This document shows positions 18,227 to 26,692 of a stretch of 31,822 nt of DNA, in pieces. Below the pieces are notes generated by a model. That model was not told the origin of the DNA, did no database searches, and was given only the letters and a program-made list of their open reading frames with translations. The position numbers were made by a program, and so were the translations under genes. Positions within the stretch are counted from its first letter, which is position 1, and each line of letters starts with the position of its first letter. The stretch is from positions 1 to 31,822 of the forward strand of contig CAYMUR010000063.1 in assembly GCA_964393615.1 (NCBI GenBank), written 5' to 3'. The stretch is from CAYMUR01 sp964393615. Lineage in GTDB: Bacteria; Planctomycetota; Planctomycetia; Pirellulales; Pirellulaceae.

Positions 18227-18657
18227 CATGGCTGCAAATGGTTCACACATCTCGGCAATTCGCCCCACAGACATCTCACCGCCGTTGCTTTCCAATGACC
18301 CCTGTTATTCCTCTCAAATCACCGCTGTACTGAATCATTGAAACCCTTTATGCGGCTGCATAATCTGTCTCAGCACACCGCTTTCTATGATTTAGCGATT
18401 CGGCGTTCTTTTTGAAACATGGGTCCACATCACAAGGCACTTTTTTTCCTCGAAAACAGCAAGCGTTATGCGAGACTCCTTTTAAACGTTTGGCGTGACA
18501 GGAATATTTCAACTGGTACAATGGCTAAACTGTGTGGTTCAAGTTATCCTGGTCCTACTAGGTACAGCGTAAGCACGCTACGGTTCAGAATGCTTTTTAC
18601 CATTCTATCAGCCAGAGTATGGCTGCTGATATTCTCCTACGAAACCGGTATGCGCTG
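18227..18657. other. Intergenic stretch between the two giant genes
   Basis: About 430 bp with no gene called. TTGAAA at 18338-18343 followed 17 bp later by TAATCT is a poor promoter candidate. There is no clear terminator after the giant membrane gene. The ATG at 18619, inside this stretch, is in frame with the next gene and would add 13 residues. Confidence 0.4.
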
Positions 18658-21600
18658 ATGGCACAATACATTCGACGGTTCAATACCTGGCTTCTCACCC
18701 CATGTCTCTTGTTTACGGTATTCGCAATGTGCGATATGGTTTTTGGGCAACACAAGGCAGGCGACCAGGAAAATCGTTTCCAACCCGGATTGGTAGGAAC
18801 GTACCGTACTGCCAATCACAGCATCCAGCGCATCGATGATTCGATCTCTTTCATCTGGAAAAAACAATCTCCTGACAAGCAATTGGCAAACACCAAGTTC
18901 AACGTTTCATGGAAAGGTTATTTGCATTCTCACCCCGGTCTGCATCAGATCGACGCCTTTGCAGCGGGACAGGTGCGCATCACATTGAACGGTCAGGTAT
19001 TGCTTGACCAGACAGCCGAAGAGGCTCAATGGCTGACTGGCGTTCCGATAAAGTTAGCATTTGATTGGCACCCATTAGAAGTGGAGTATGCTAACACTGA
19101 CAACGAAGCTGAATTGCGCCTGTTTTGGTCAGGCCCTACATTTCCACTAACGCCAATCACACCCCATGATTTATTTCACAACCCACAAAATGGCCCAGCC
19201 AATGATTTCCAACACGGAGAGTTGCTGACACGAGTGTTACGGTGTGCCGTTTGCCATCACATTCCAGGCATAGCACAGCCAAGGCCAGCGCCTGCGCTAG
19301 ACCATCTCAAAAACAACATTCACCGTCCATGGCTCATCGAGTGGCTCATCGACGACCGAGTCGACAAGCATGCTGAGATTGACAGCCAGCAAACCGTGTT
19401 ACGGAAAATGCCATCATTCGGTTTTTCGCGTGATCAGGCAACTGCCCTGGCCGCCTACCTATTACAGCGATCATCGGAACACGATTCAAACGCGTTAGAT
19501 CCAGAGCAAGCAAAAGTCGAAGAGGTTGTCAGACAAGGTAATTCTAAATCAGGACACACGCTATTCATGACCCTGGGCTGTCTGGCATGTCATAGCTATC
19601 AAGATTTGGGCAATAGCAACCTCTTTGGAGGAGGTAACCTGACACAGATTGCCGAGAAACGGCCCACTAACTTTTTCGGTCCCTGGCTGACAAATCCCCG
19701 ACAAGTAAATCCTAATCACCGCATGCCAGTTTTTGATTTGCAGCCACAAGAACATGCCGATCTAGTCGCATTTTTATCATCGTCAGGAACACCTCCGAGC
19801 TCCGTTCACCGTGAATCAGATGAATTATCTGACTTGATTCGCCACGGCCAGAAGTTGTTTAAGCAGTTTCGCTGTAGCACTTGCCACCACAATTCGCTCA
19901 CGGAGACCCCTGTTCTCGCCGTTTCAGATCGTATTCCACTAAGCAGCCAATCCAACTGGGAGCATGCCTGTACGGGCAAAACGGATTTCGCCAAGCAGCG
20001 GCCTGGATACCAATTGCAGCAACCAGACAGTCAGGCAATTCAACACTTTGTTAACAGTGTAATCTCAGGGCATGATATAGCGTTGAATCCTTCTTTTCTC
20101 CTGGCTGAAAACAACTGTCTCTCATGCCACGCACGCAACGGGCAACCCGGTATTGCCAACAAACTGCCTTCGGTTGTTAAAGCGTATCCCAACCTGGAAA
20201 AAGTTGTCCCCTGGATGATACCCCCTGCCTTAGCAACGGTAGGTGACAAATTGAACGACACCGCCCTTAAGAATGCGATTCGGCTCGGTACACACGAGAT
20301 CCGCCCCTGGTTGCACATCCGTATGCCAAAATTTCCTTTGACAGAAAAAGAAACCGAGACCCTCGTTCATGGACTTGTCCAGGTCGATCGAATTCCGAAA
20401 GGCCATCCCTACGAAAACAGACACGCTATGAGTCCGCACAGCGAAGCGTCATTAGAAATCGCCGGGCGACGTTTAGTCACCTCCAATGGATTCAGTTGCA
20501 TGAGTTGTCATCAAGTCGGCCAGCAACAACCGGTCCAAACACTGCCCGGCGCGCTCGGACCTAATTTGAATTTACTTGAAAAGCGAATCCGCCAACCATG
20601 GTTTTACCGCTTTGTAAAAAATCCGGCACGTTTTTTTCCCAATATGGAAATGCCTTCAGTACAACAGCCGGTACACGGTGTGCTCAACGACAACCTGGAC
20701 GCTCAACTGGCAGCCGTATGGCATGTCCTGAACAGGCCCGGCTTCGAACCGCCCGACCCTCATCCGCAACGCGTCCTGCGGCGTTCCGGAAAGCAGGACC
20801 AGGGGGAACGACCGGTCATTGTGACGGACGTCCTTCACAATGCCACTAAAATAGTCGTCAAACCATTGTTAATTGGCATGCCAAACCGACACAACGTTTT
20901 ATTTGACTTGGAAAAAAATCAATTTCAAGCATGGACGGTCGGTGACGCTGCACAACAACACACGCAACATAAATCATGGTATTGGAACTTGGGCGGAACC
21001 CCCTTATTTCAAACCACACTGGAGAGATCAGACCTCGCCCTGCTGCAGACCGGCCAGCTACTCGAACCATTAGCAGTAGGACAATTTGTGACTGAAATTG
21101 ATTCTCTACAGCACAAAAATGGTAGCGTGGTATACCGCCACCGGTTACATTTTGGACATCAGGATCAAGTAGACACCGTACTCACGGTCAGCGAAACAAT
21201 TTCCATGGTCCGCCGAGAACAGCAATCTTCTCTATCCGGTATACGTCGAACCATCGCCGTTCAAGGTTGCTCCAATCATGACCTGGTCTTATTGCGCCTA
21301 TTGTCCCCGGTTCAAATGGGCGCAGCTAGTCTCAGCAACGACTCTCGTAAAATTGAAATGCCAACCGGCAATGCTTTCATTCGACTGGTTGAACCTGGAA
21401 GTTCCCAATTCAAAAGCGACGGGACAATCATTCTCGGAAACGAATCACAAGACAATGATTTCGTATCAGTCACACTCGAATACTGCACCACGGTAGCGGT
21501 TGACCTGTTTTCGCAACAGTCGCTCGTGCTTCCGGCCGCAAAACCTACGAAGCTAAATGTTGTTCCTGGATTTCATGCGACGCGACTACCGATCGACAAT

Positions 21601-22947
21601 GAAATCATGCCAACAGGACTCGCTTGGCAACCCGACGGAACACTCGTTGTTTCTTCACTCAAAGGGCGTGTGTGGCTGGCACGCGATACCGACGGAGACT
21701 CTTTGGAAGACACACTCATCCAATTTAGCGACGAGCTGGCGGCGCCATTTGGATTGGCCGCCTACGACAATTATATAGACGTTATCAATAAATACGCATT
21801 GTTACGTCTTTTTGATAAAGACAAGAACGGCCACGCCGAGACAATGATCACACTGGCTTCGGGGTGGGGACACACAACGGATTATCACGACTGGTCCGTT
21901 GGTTTACCACGGGACGAACAAGGCAATTATTTTATCGTCACGGGATCTCATAACGTGTCAGATTCTGTCGCGGGCGATCGTGGGCGTGGAAAAGCGTTAA
22001 AACTAATGCCACGCGATCCAACCGCCAACGACCCGCGACAGTTTCAAGTCGAGGAAATGAGTGGTGGGTTTCGCTTTCCTATCGGGATCGCACGTAGTCA
22101 AAATGGCGATTTATTCATTACGGATAACCAAGGTAACTACAATCCGTTTAATGAACTGAATCATCTCATTCCTGGAACCCACTATGGCTATTACAGTCCA
22201 TTGGACATCATCCCGGAACAGCGACCACCACCTGTCCCGCCAGCCGTCAAGATCCCTCACCCGTGGACACGCAGCGTCAATGGAATTTGTTTTCTCTATA
22301 CTCCGGCAGCCGTCAAAGGACCACTTGACAAATCCCTATTTGGCCCGTTTGAAGGTCACCTGGTTGGCTGTGAATATGATACACGCCGTTTAATCCGAAT
22401 GAGCCTTGAACGGATCGGGAGTACCATCCAAGGTGCGGCCTATCCATTCAGTGCAAATTTATCCCCGGACGACCCACAACTTCTGGGCCCACTAACCTGC
22501 GCTGTCTCACCGCACGGTGATCTGATGGTTGGTTGCATTCGTGACAGCGGCTGGGGTGGATCAAACAACCACGGTTCCCTGGTTCGACTGCAACCGGATT
22601 CGGATTCTCTGCCGCCAGGCATCGCAGAGGTTCGTGCCTTGGCCGACGGATTTGTGCTGGACCTCATTGGACCTGTCAATGCAACTCTGGCGACTGATCC
22701 AGAAAATTACATCGTGTCGTCCTACACTCGAATCTCGACCGCTGCCTATGAAAACCCCGACCAGCAGCGCCGGGTGGAAAAAATCCTGGACGTCTCCTGG
22801 GACGAGACACGCCGACAAGCTCGGGTCAAATTGGCTTCACTACGCGAAGGTTTCGTGTATGAATTTCACTTAAAAAATCTGGCGGGTGAAGGCATTTATT
22901 TTTTCCCAGCCGAAGCGCACTACAATTTGTTAACCATCCCGGATTGA
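18658..22947 (+). CDS. Exported PA14 / five-heme cytochrome c / beta-propeller dehydrogenase-like protein
   Basis: With the ATG at 18658 the protein has 1429 residues and a signal peptide (core WLLTPCLLFTVFAMCDMVFG). The ATG at 18619 would put 13 polar residues in front of it; neither start has a strong RBS. Domains in order: PA14-like carbohydrate-binding domain about 44-175 (FNVSWKGYL, GQVRITLNGQVLL, HPLEVEYANTDNEAELRLFW); five CxxCH heme c sites at Cys196 (CAVCH), 308 (CLACH), 406 (CSTCH), 487 (CLSCH) and 614 (CMSCH); an uncharacterised beta-rich region about 720-960; and from about 968 a propeller like those of planctomycete membrane-bound or sorbosone-type dehydrogenases (GLAWQPDGTLVVSSLKGRVW, ASGWGHTTDYHDW, SGGFRFPIGIARSQNGDLF). 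The likely job is periplasmic sugar or alcohol oxidation with electrons passed through the hemes. The substrate and any cofactor cannot be read from sequence. Confidence 0.9.
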   Translation: MAQYIRRFNTWLLTPCLLFTVFAMCDMVFGQHKAGDQENRFQPGLVGTYRTANHSIQRIDDSISFIWKKQSPDKQLANTKFNVSWKGYLHSHPGLHQIDAFAAGQVRITLNGQVLLDQTAEEAQWLTGVPIKLAFDWHPLEVEYANTDNEAELRLFWSGPTFPLTPITPHDLFHNPQNGPANDFQHGELLTRVLRCAVCHHIPGIAQPRPAPALDHLKNNIHRPWLIEWLIDDRVDKHAEIDSQQTVLRKMPSFGFSRDQATALAAYLLQRSSEHDSNALDPEQAKVEEVVRQGNSKSGHTLFMTLGCLACHSYQDLGNSNLFGGGNLTQIAEKRPTNFFGPWLTNPRQVNPNHRMPVFDLQPQEHADLVAFLSSSGTPPSSVHRESDELSDLIRHGQKLFKQFRCSTCHHNSLTETPVLAVSDRIPLSSQSNWEHACTGKTDFAKQRPGYQLQQPDSQAIQHFVNSVISGHDIALNPSFLLAENNCLSCHARNGQPGIANKLPSVVKAYPNLEKVVPWMIPPALATVGDKLNDTALKNAIRLGTHEIRPWLHIRMPKFPLTEKETETLVHGLVQVDRIPKGHPYENRHAMSPHSEASLEIAGRRLVTSNGFSCMSCHQVGQQQPVQTLPGALGPNLNLLEKRIRQPWFYRFVKNPARFFPNMEMPSVQQPVHGVLNDNLDAQLAAVWHVLNRPGFEPPDPHPQRVLRRSGKQDQGERPVIVTDVLHNATKIVVKPLLIGMPNRHNVLFDLEKNQFQAWTVGDAAQQHTQHKSWYWNLGGTPLFQTTLERSDLALLQTGQLLEPLAVGQFVTEIDSLQHKNGSVVYRHRLHFGHQDQVDTVLTVSETISMVRREQQSSLSGIRRTIAVQGCSNHDLVLLRLLSPVQMGAASLSNDSRKIEMPTGNAFIRLVEPGSSQFKSDGTIILGNESQDNDFVSVTLEYCTTVAVDLFSQQSLVLPAAKPTKLNVVPGFHATRLPIDNEIMPTGLAWQPDGTLVVSSLKGRVWLARDTDGDSLEDTLIQFSDELAAPFGLAAYDNYIDVINKYALLRLFDKDKNGHAETMITLASGWGHTTDYHDWSVGLPRDEQGNYFIVTGSHNVSDSVAGDRGRGKALKLMPRDPTANDPRQFQVEEMSGGFRFPIGIARSQNGDLFITDNQGNYNPFNELNHLIPGTHYGYYSPLDIIPEQRPPPVPPAVKIPHPWTRSVNGICFLYTPAAVKGPLDKSLFGPFEGHLVGCEYDTRRLIRMSLERIGSTIQGAAYPFSANLSPDDPQLLGPLTCAVSPHGDLMVGCIRDSGWGGSNNHGSLVRLQPDSDSLPPGIAEVRALADGFVLDLIGPVNATLATDPENYIVSSYTRISTAAYENPDQQRRVEKILDVSWDETRRQARVKLASLREGFVYEFHLKNLAGEGIYFFPAEAHYNLLTIPD

Positions 22948-23261
22948 CGACATTGATAGGTTCACTCTTGTAACGATATTTTGCTACACCAGCCTTGACG
23001 CGGGAATCAAGCCAAAAAGCTTCCTTGACGTTAACCTGACTTGGCAACCGTTTTTCCGTTCACATTTTCCAACGAGTCAGCGCAAACAAATCAAGTCCGA
23101 TGATGATTCACGAAACTCAGGACTGTCAGGCGGTTAGTCAACTGGCAATAGATAGATTATCGCCATCCCAGGAACGATGCTCAGCACTTCCACTGGCTGG
23201 TAGGTTCCCAAAAGAAACAAAGTGATTGCATGGCTTGGTCTACCGCTTTGTGATCACTGAT
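22948..23261. other. Convergent intergenic stretch
   Basis: About 310 bp between convergent stops. I see nothing coding. A 5-bp stem CTTGA/TCAAG about 45-65 bp after the propeller gene stop, followed by AAAAAGC, is too weak to call as a terminator. Confidence 0.45.
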
Positions 23262-24320
23262 TCATTGAATTCTCAATCGGGCCAAGAACAGGTCGGCCTG
23301 CTTGGCCACACCGCGTTCATAACCTTCCCCCGTATACCACACCATCAGGACACGTTGGTCGTCGAGCGTCAAGAAATGTGGATAGGAATCATCCCCGCCC
23401 CACTGTGTAATCATGTTCATCTTATGTTGAAAAGTCAGTGTCGCCGGATCGAACGTGAACAAACCAGTACGTGATGTGCCAGGTTGATCGTCAGGATAAT
23501 TGTTGGCCGATGTACGTCCCCCGAGCACGACGGTGTCGCCTACCAGGGCTGCAGCAGGTCCGCCCAAGTAAATGCCTGAGTGGTTTTCCCATTCTGTGTA
23601 GGGTGGATGGGACAGAGACACTTTACCCTGCCGTGTAAACGCCAACAGGGTATGATCCGGCAAAAACAAAAGGGCCGTTTCGGTAAATTTGCCGGTGATG
23701 ATCGTAGAGACCTTCTCCCAGTCTACACCGTCCTTGGAACGCACTAACTCAACGCGTCTCTCACCGGTCATCACATCCGCTGCAGCAAAATGGACACCTT
23801 GGTGTGTGACAGGTTTCCACAATGAAAATCCCTGCTTGTAGACAGGCACGGGATCGCTCCAGGATACACCATCCTCCGTTGACGACATAATCGTGTGGAC
23901 GGGATCACCCAGGGTGGTATTCGCATCTTCCATCGGAACATAAATAAACAATCGATCTTCGGTCGCCAACAGATGCGCTTCCGCGTTATCATTGGGGGTG
24001 TCAACAATGTCCGAGAGAGTCCAGCCGCGCGCTTCATTCGGCTTGGAAGTCAGCAGCCTGATTCTGCCATCCGTTGAAGAATGCTCCAAACCAGTGCGAA
24101 ATGATAAATAATAACGATCTTTCCAGAAAACAATTCCAGCACGGCCGTTCCAATGACCATCAGAATGGATTTTCTCGATTCGTTCGATGAGCACTTCTGG
24201 CTCCGTTCCAACTGTCATTCCAGTAATCACCATTGTCATCAGAACGGCGAGCGGTAAACCTGCGAAGAACAACGAGTCACGGGCACACTCGTATTTCGAT
24301 TTAAAACACCTGGTAATCAT
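23262..24320 (-). CDS. Exported sialidase-like (Asp-box) beta-propeller protein
   Basis: The 352-residue protein has Asp-box (BNR) repeats of the S-x-D-x-G-x-x-W type: SSTEDGVSWSDP and VRSKDGVDWEKV, plus a degenerate SSTDGRIRLL. These mark six-bladed sialidase-like propellers. The start at 24320 is chosen because AGGAGAG (24327-24333) sits at good spacing and the N-terminus then forms an uncleaved or signal-type hydrophobic segment (SLFFAGLPLAVLMTMVITGMTV). The frame remains open 32 codons further upstream without a signal. It is probably periplasmic and binds or cleaves a glycan. True sialidases have a catalytic Arg triad and an FRIP motif, which I cannot confirm, so 'sialidase' is a fold label only. 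It is the last gene of the minus-strand carbohydrate cluster. Confidence 0.8.
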   Translation of the reverse strand: MITRCFKSKYECARDSLFFAGLPLAVLMTMVITGMTVGTEPEVLIERIEKIHSDGHWNGRAGIVFWKDRYYLSFRTGLEHSSTDGRIRLLTSKPNEARGWTLSDIVDTPNDNAEAHLLATEDRLFIYVPMEDANTTLGDPVHTIMSSTEDGVSWSDPVPVYKQGFSLWKPVTHQGVHFAAADVMTGERRVELVRSKDGVDWEKVSTIITGKFTETALLFLPDHTLLAFTRQGKVSLSHPPYTEWENHSGIYLGGPAAALVGDTVVLGGRTSANNYPDDQPGTSRTGLFTFDPATLTFQHKMNMITQWGGDDSYPHFLTLDDQRVLMVWYTGEGYERGVAKQADLFLARLRIQ

Positions 24321-24420
24321 GATGATCTCTCCTGTCGTTCGGCGACTTGATGCAAATAAATACACGAACCATTCAGGGCGCTCGTGGGAAATACACCGTT
24401 CTGCTGTCTCGTCCATCCAT

Positions 24421-24447
24421 GAAAACGCCTAGGAATAAAATTCCTGG
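24421..24447 (-). terminator. Hairpin plus short U-run between two propeller genes
   Basis: On the minus strand, arms at 24440-24447 and 24429-24436 pair over 8 bp (AGGAAT/ATTCCT core, one G-T wobble) with a 3-nt loop. The transcript continues into CGUUUUC. It lies about 95 bp after the stop of the Tat-signal propeller gene and 100 bp before the next start. A weak intrinsic terminator or attenuator is plausible, so the two genes may be separate units. Confidence 0.4.
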
Positions 24448-24542
24448 CAGCGTGGTCGTACCGCCAATGATAACACCTTAGTAGCATGCGCAAAACCATC
24501 CACAGAAACATTAATTCCCTCCCTGGCGGCAGGATGTGTGCT

Positions 24543-26048
24543 TCAGGCAAACCAATAGGAATAGAGTTTTGCGTTGCGGGCACGAAGCACCAGCTTGACT
24601 TTTGTACCAGCTGCCGGCAGTGGTTGGTCGAATTGGACCGTTGTCTGAAATTGATCTCCATGGATCGTTTTCGATCGAGTCAAGATACGACCCTCACGAT
24701 CCTGCATTGCTACCTGGACTTTTCCATCACTGGCGTCGATATTCAACCGCAGCCGCCCACGAGGTAGCTCGAACGGTACAGTAACAACACTGCCTTCAGT
24801 ATCGTCGGCGTCCAGTGACACAAACCCGTCTCGACGCTGCCTGAGTAGCCCTATCATCACTGGATGATTACGAACGACTTTCTTGATCTTGGGTCCGGTA
24901 TGTGCTCCGTGCACGCCACAATAGTAAATGTAGAGTTGATCACCACGGGGAATAATTCGCTCGACACTGCGTACCATACCCCCTTCCCAGGTTTCGTCTG
25001 CGTCCAGCTCTAACCAGGTAGTTCGATCGCCAACACGGGTCCAGTGAATGCCATCACGACTGGTAGCAAGTTGCGTATCGATCTTTCCATCGCTGCCCTC
25101 CCGATAAATCCAGATCATTCCCAGATACACTTCTTCATACAGATCGATGCCGCTGCCGTAGATCTGTGTATCCACTCCATCAAGTTGATCGCACTCGAGC
25201 ACTAGTTCTGGCTTGGACCAAGAGGTAAAGTCTTCGCTCACCGAGCGCGCCAGGCGACGTCCGAACCCAAAGCGCCCAAAGGCGACGTACTGGCCGATGC
25301 GTTCGTCACGCAGCACCACCTGATTGGTATCCGAGTACTTGGCAATGACCGGGTTACCCTCATAATTCGTCCAGTGAATGCCATCCGCCGAAAACGCAAC
25401 ACACAATCCGTCCTTGGGTCCCGCCTTAGTTCTCGGCTTGCCGTCGACTAACCCCCACCCTGCCGACCCGTGATCCCAGAAGAATGCCTTCCAGCGCCGT
25501 TGAGGGTCGTGGTCGTTTGGATCGTGCAAAACAGAAACACCTTCAACATTGTTTTCTCCGATCATCAAGAGATTGTTATGTTTGTCACCATCAATCGGAA
25601 ACTGGCCCAGGTCGGGCTTGGTCCATTGAATCCCATCTTTCGACTCCGCATAAGCTACCAAAGTCGAATGCGGTGGGCGTTCGATGCCATTGACAATGAG
25701 CGGCCTCAAGCCCCTGTTTTGCAGGCCGGTAAGATACCACATTTTAAAACGCTGTGCCGTTTCGTCATAACATGCCGTGCCGTATACCTGGCAGCCATTT
25801 TCCCATGTCGTATCGTCCGGGCGGAGCAGTGGGTTTTGGGGATGCCGTTGCGGGCAGTTCACCTGTCTCTGTAAGCCCTCCATGTGTTCAATCCCCACAT
25901 CATCGAGAAACAGCTGACGCACGCCAGCCCGAACCTGGAAAGAAGTCTCCGCCAGAGCCCGTCCCGGAGTCCAACCTGCGACCGCCACACCAACCCCGCC
26001 AGCCAGCGCGCCACGAACAAACTGCCTGCGTTCAAAAGAAAAAGACAT
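24543..26048 (-). CDS. Tat-exported glycosidase-like beta-propeller protein with Asp-box motifs
   Basis: The 501-residue protein starts MSFSFERRQFVRGALAGG and continues into an Ala/Gly/Val-rich core ending RALA. This is a Tat-type signal (ERRQFVR). The body has repeated SxDGxxW motifs: ESKDGIQWTKP, FSADGIHWTNY and TSRDGIHWTRV. Aromatic blades such as FKMWYLTG and WKAFFWDHG give it the look of GH32/GH43/GH68-like or sialidase-like propellers. From about residue 400 it carries a beta-sandwich-like tail (GFVSLDADDTEGSVVT ... PRGRLRLNIDAS). It is probably periplasmic and acts on a sugar chain; the family number is not assignable by eye. AGAGGTGG provides the RBS. It lies downstream of the Gfo/Idh/MocA gene on the same strand, but across a 644-bp spacer. 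Confidence 0.82.
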   Translation of the reverse strand: MSFSFERRQFVRGALAGGVGVAVAGWTPGRALAETSFQVRAGVRQLFLDDVGIEHMEGLQRQVNCPQRHPQNPLLRPDDTTWENGCQVYGTACYDETAQRFKMWYLTGLQNRGLRPLIVNGIERPPHSTLVAYAESKDGIQWTKPDLGQFPIDGDKHNNLLMIGENNVEGVSVLHDPNDHDPQRRWKAFFWDHGSAGWGLVDGKPRTKAGPKDGLCVAFSADGIHWTNYEGNPVIAKYSDTNQVVLRDERIGQYVAFGRFGFGRRLARSVSEDFTSWSKPELVLECDQLDGVDTQIYGSGIDLYEEVYLGMIWIYREGSDGKIDTQLATSRDGIHWTRVGDRTTWLELDADETWEGGMVRSVERIIPRGDQLYIYYCGVHGAHTGPKIKKVVRNHPVMIGLLRQRRDGFVSLDADDTEGSVVTVPFELPRGRLRLNIDASDGKVQVAMQDREGRILTRSKTIHGDQFQTTVQFDQPLPAAGTKVKLVLRARNAKLYSYWFA

Positions 26049-26692
26049 TAACCACCTCTTTGTTTAGAGTTGCCCACATCTTGTGGGCCATCGACAATAC
26101 GACAAGTTCACCATGCCAGCAATTTTATTTTCGCCACCCAATCGGAACCGAATACCTTCCTCCCGAGTCGCGAGCACTTTCGAGCATTACATGGTACCAC
26201 TGCCTTTCGGTCGCTTCCAGTATTCTCGTTATCTTGGAGATAACTTTTACTTTCATACGTTGGTTGCGATGAGGCTTGGGCCAGGAGGTGATGCGACATT
26301 TGACAATTCACAGGCTGTTGTGACAAAGTCATTTTTCATGCCAGAACGGCCTGATTACGCTACCATTGTTGTCGGCGCAGACGGCAGAAAACGGCGCCCC
26401 AGTACTCGTCCTGCAAAATTGAACAGGCGGCGACACGAATCAATCAGAGCCATTGCTGACGCTGCACGCTCGATGCCAGTTGTCAATGATCCGCTTAGCG
26501 TCTTCGATCGAACAGAGAGCTTGAACCACATTGCGTTTCCGGATCAGAATTGACTCAAAATCATTCGCAAACGGAAACAGGCAGAAGACGAAACAACAGG
26601 CATTCAACACCGTCTCGACGTTTGCCGTGATAGTATCGTATCTATCCACTGGTTTCTGAATTTCTTTCCGTATGCGGACACCAGATCAATGT
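26049..26692. other. Long spacer within the minus-strand cluster
   Basis: About 640 bp. A plus-strand open frame of 156 codons (26083-26553) is Arg/Pro-rich without recognisable domain or RBS and is not called. On the minus strand, 26440-26556 reads as a short peptide with the segment SIEDAKRIIDNWH, which recalls the C-terminal SLEDAR-x-x-IE-x-W pattern of IS3-type transposases and may be a decayed remnant. A hairpin close to the downstream gene is listed separately. Confidence 0.4.
26072..26088 (-). other. Leader hairpin before Tat-propeller gene
   Basis: GCCCACA (26072-26078) and TGTGGGC (26082-26088) form a perfect 7-bp stem with a 3-nt loop. It ends 24 bp upstream of the ATG at 26048, just before the RBS. 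There is no U-run, so it is more like a 5' leader structure than a terminator. Confidence 0.5.

Noticed and set aside
26083..26553. Plus-strand 156-codon frame in the long spacer.
   Set aside because: Arg/Pro-rich, no RBS and no domain; typical of a chance frame in non-coding DNA.
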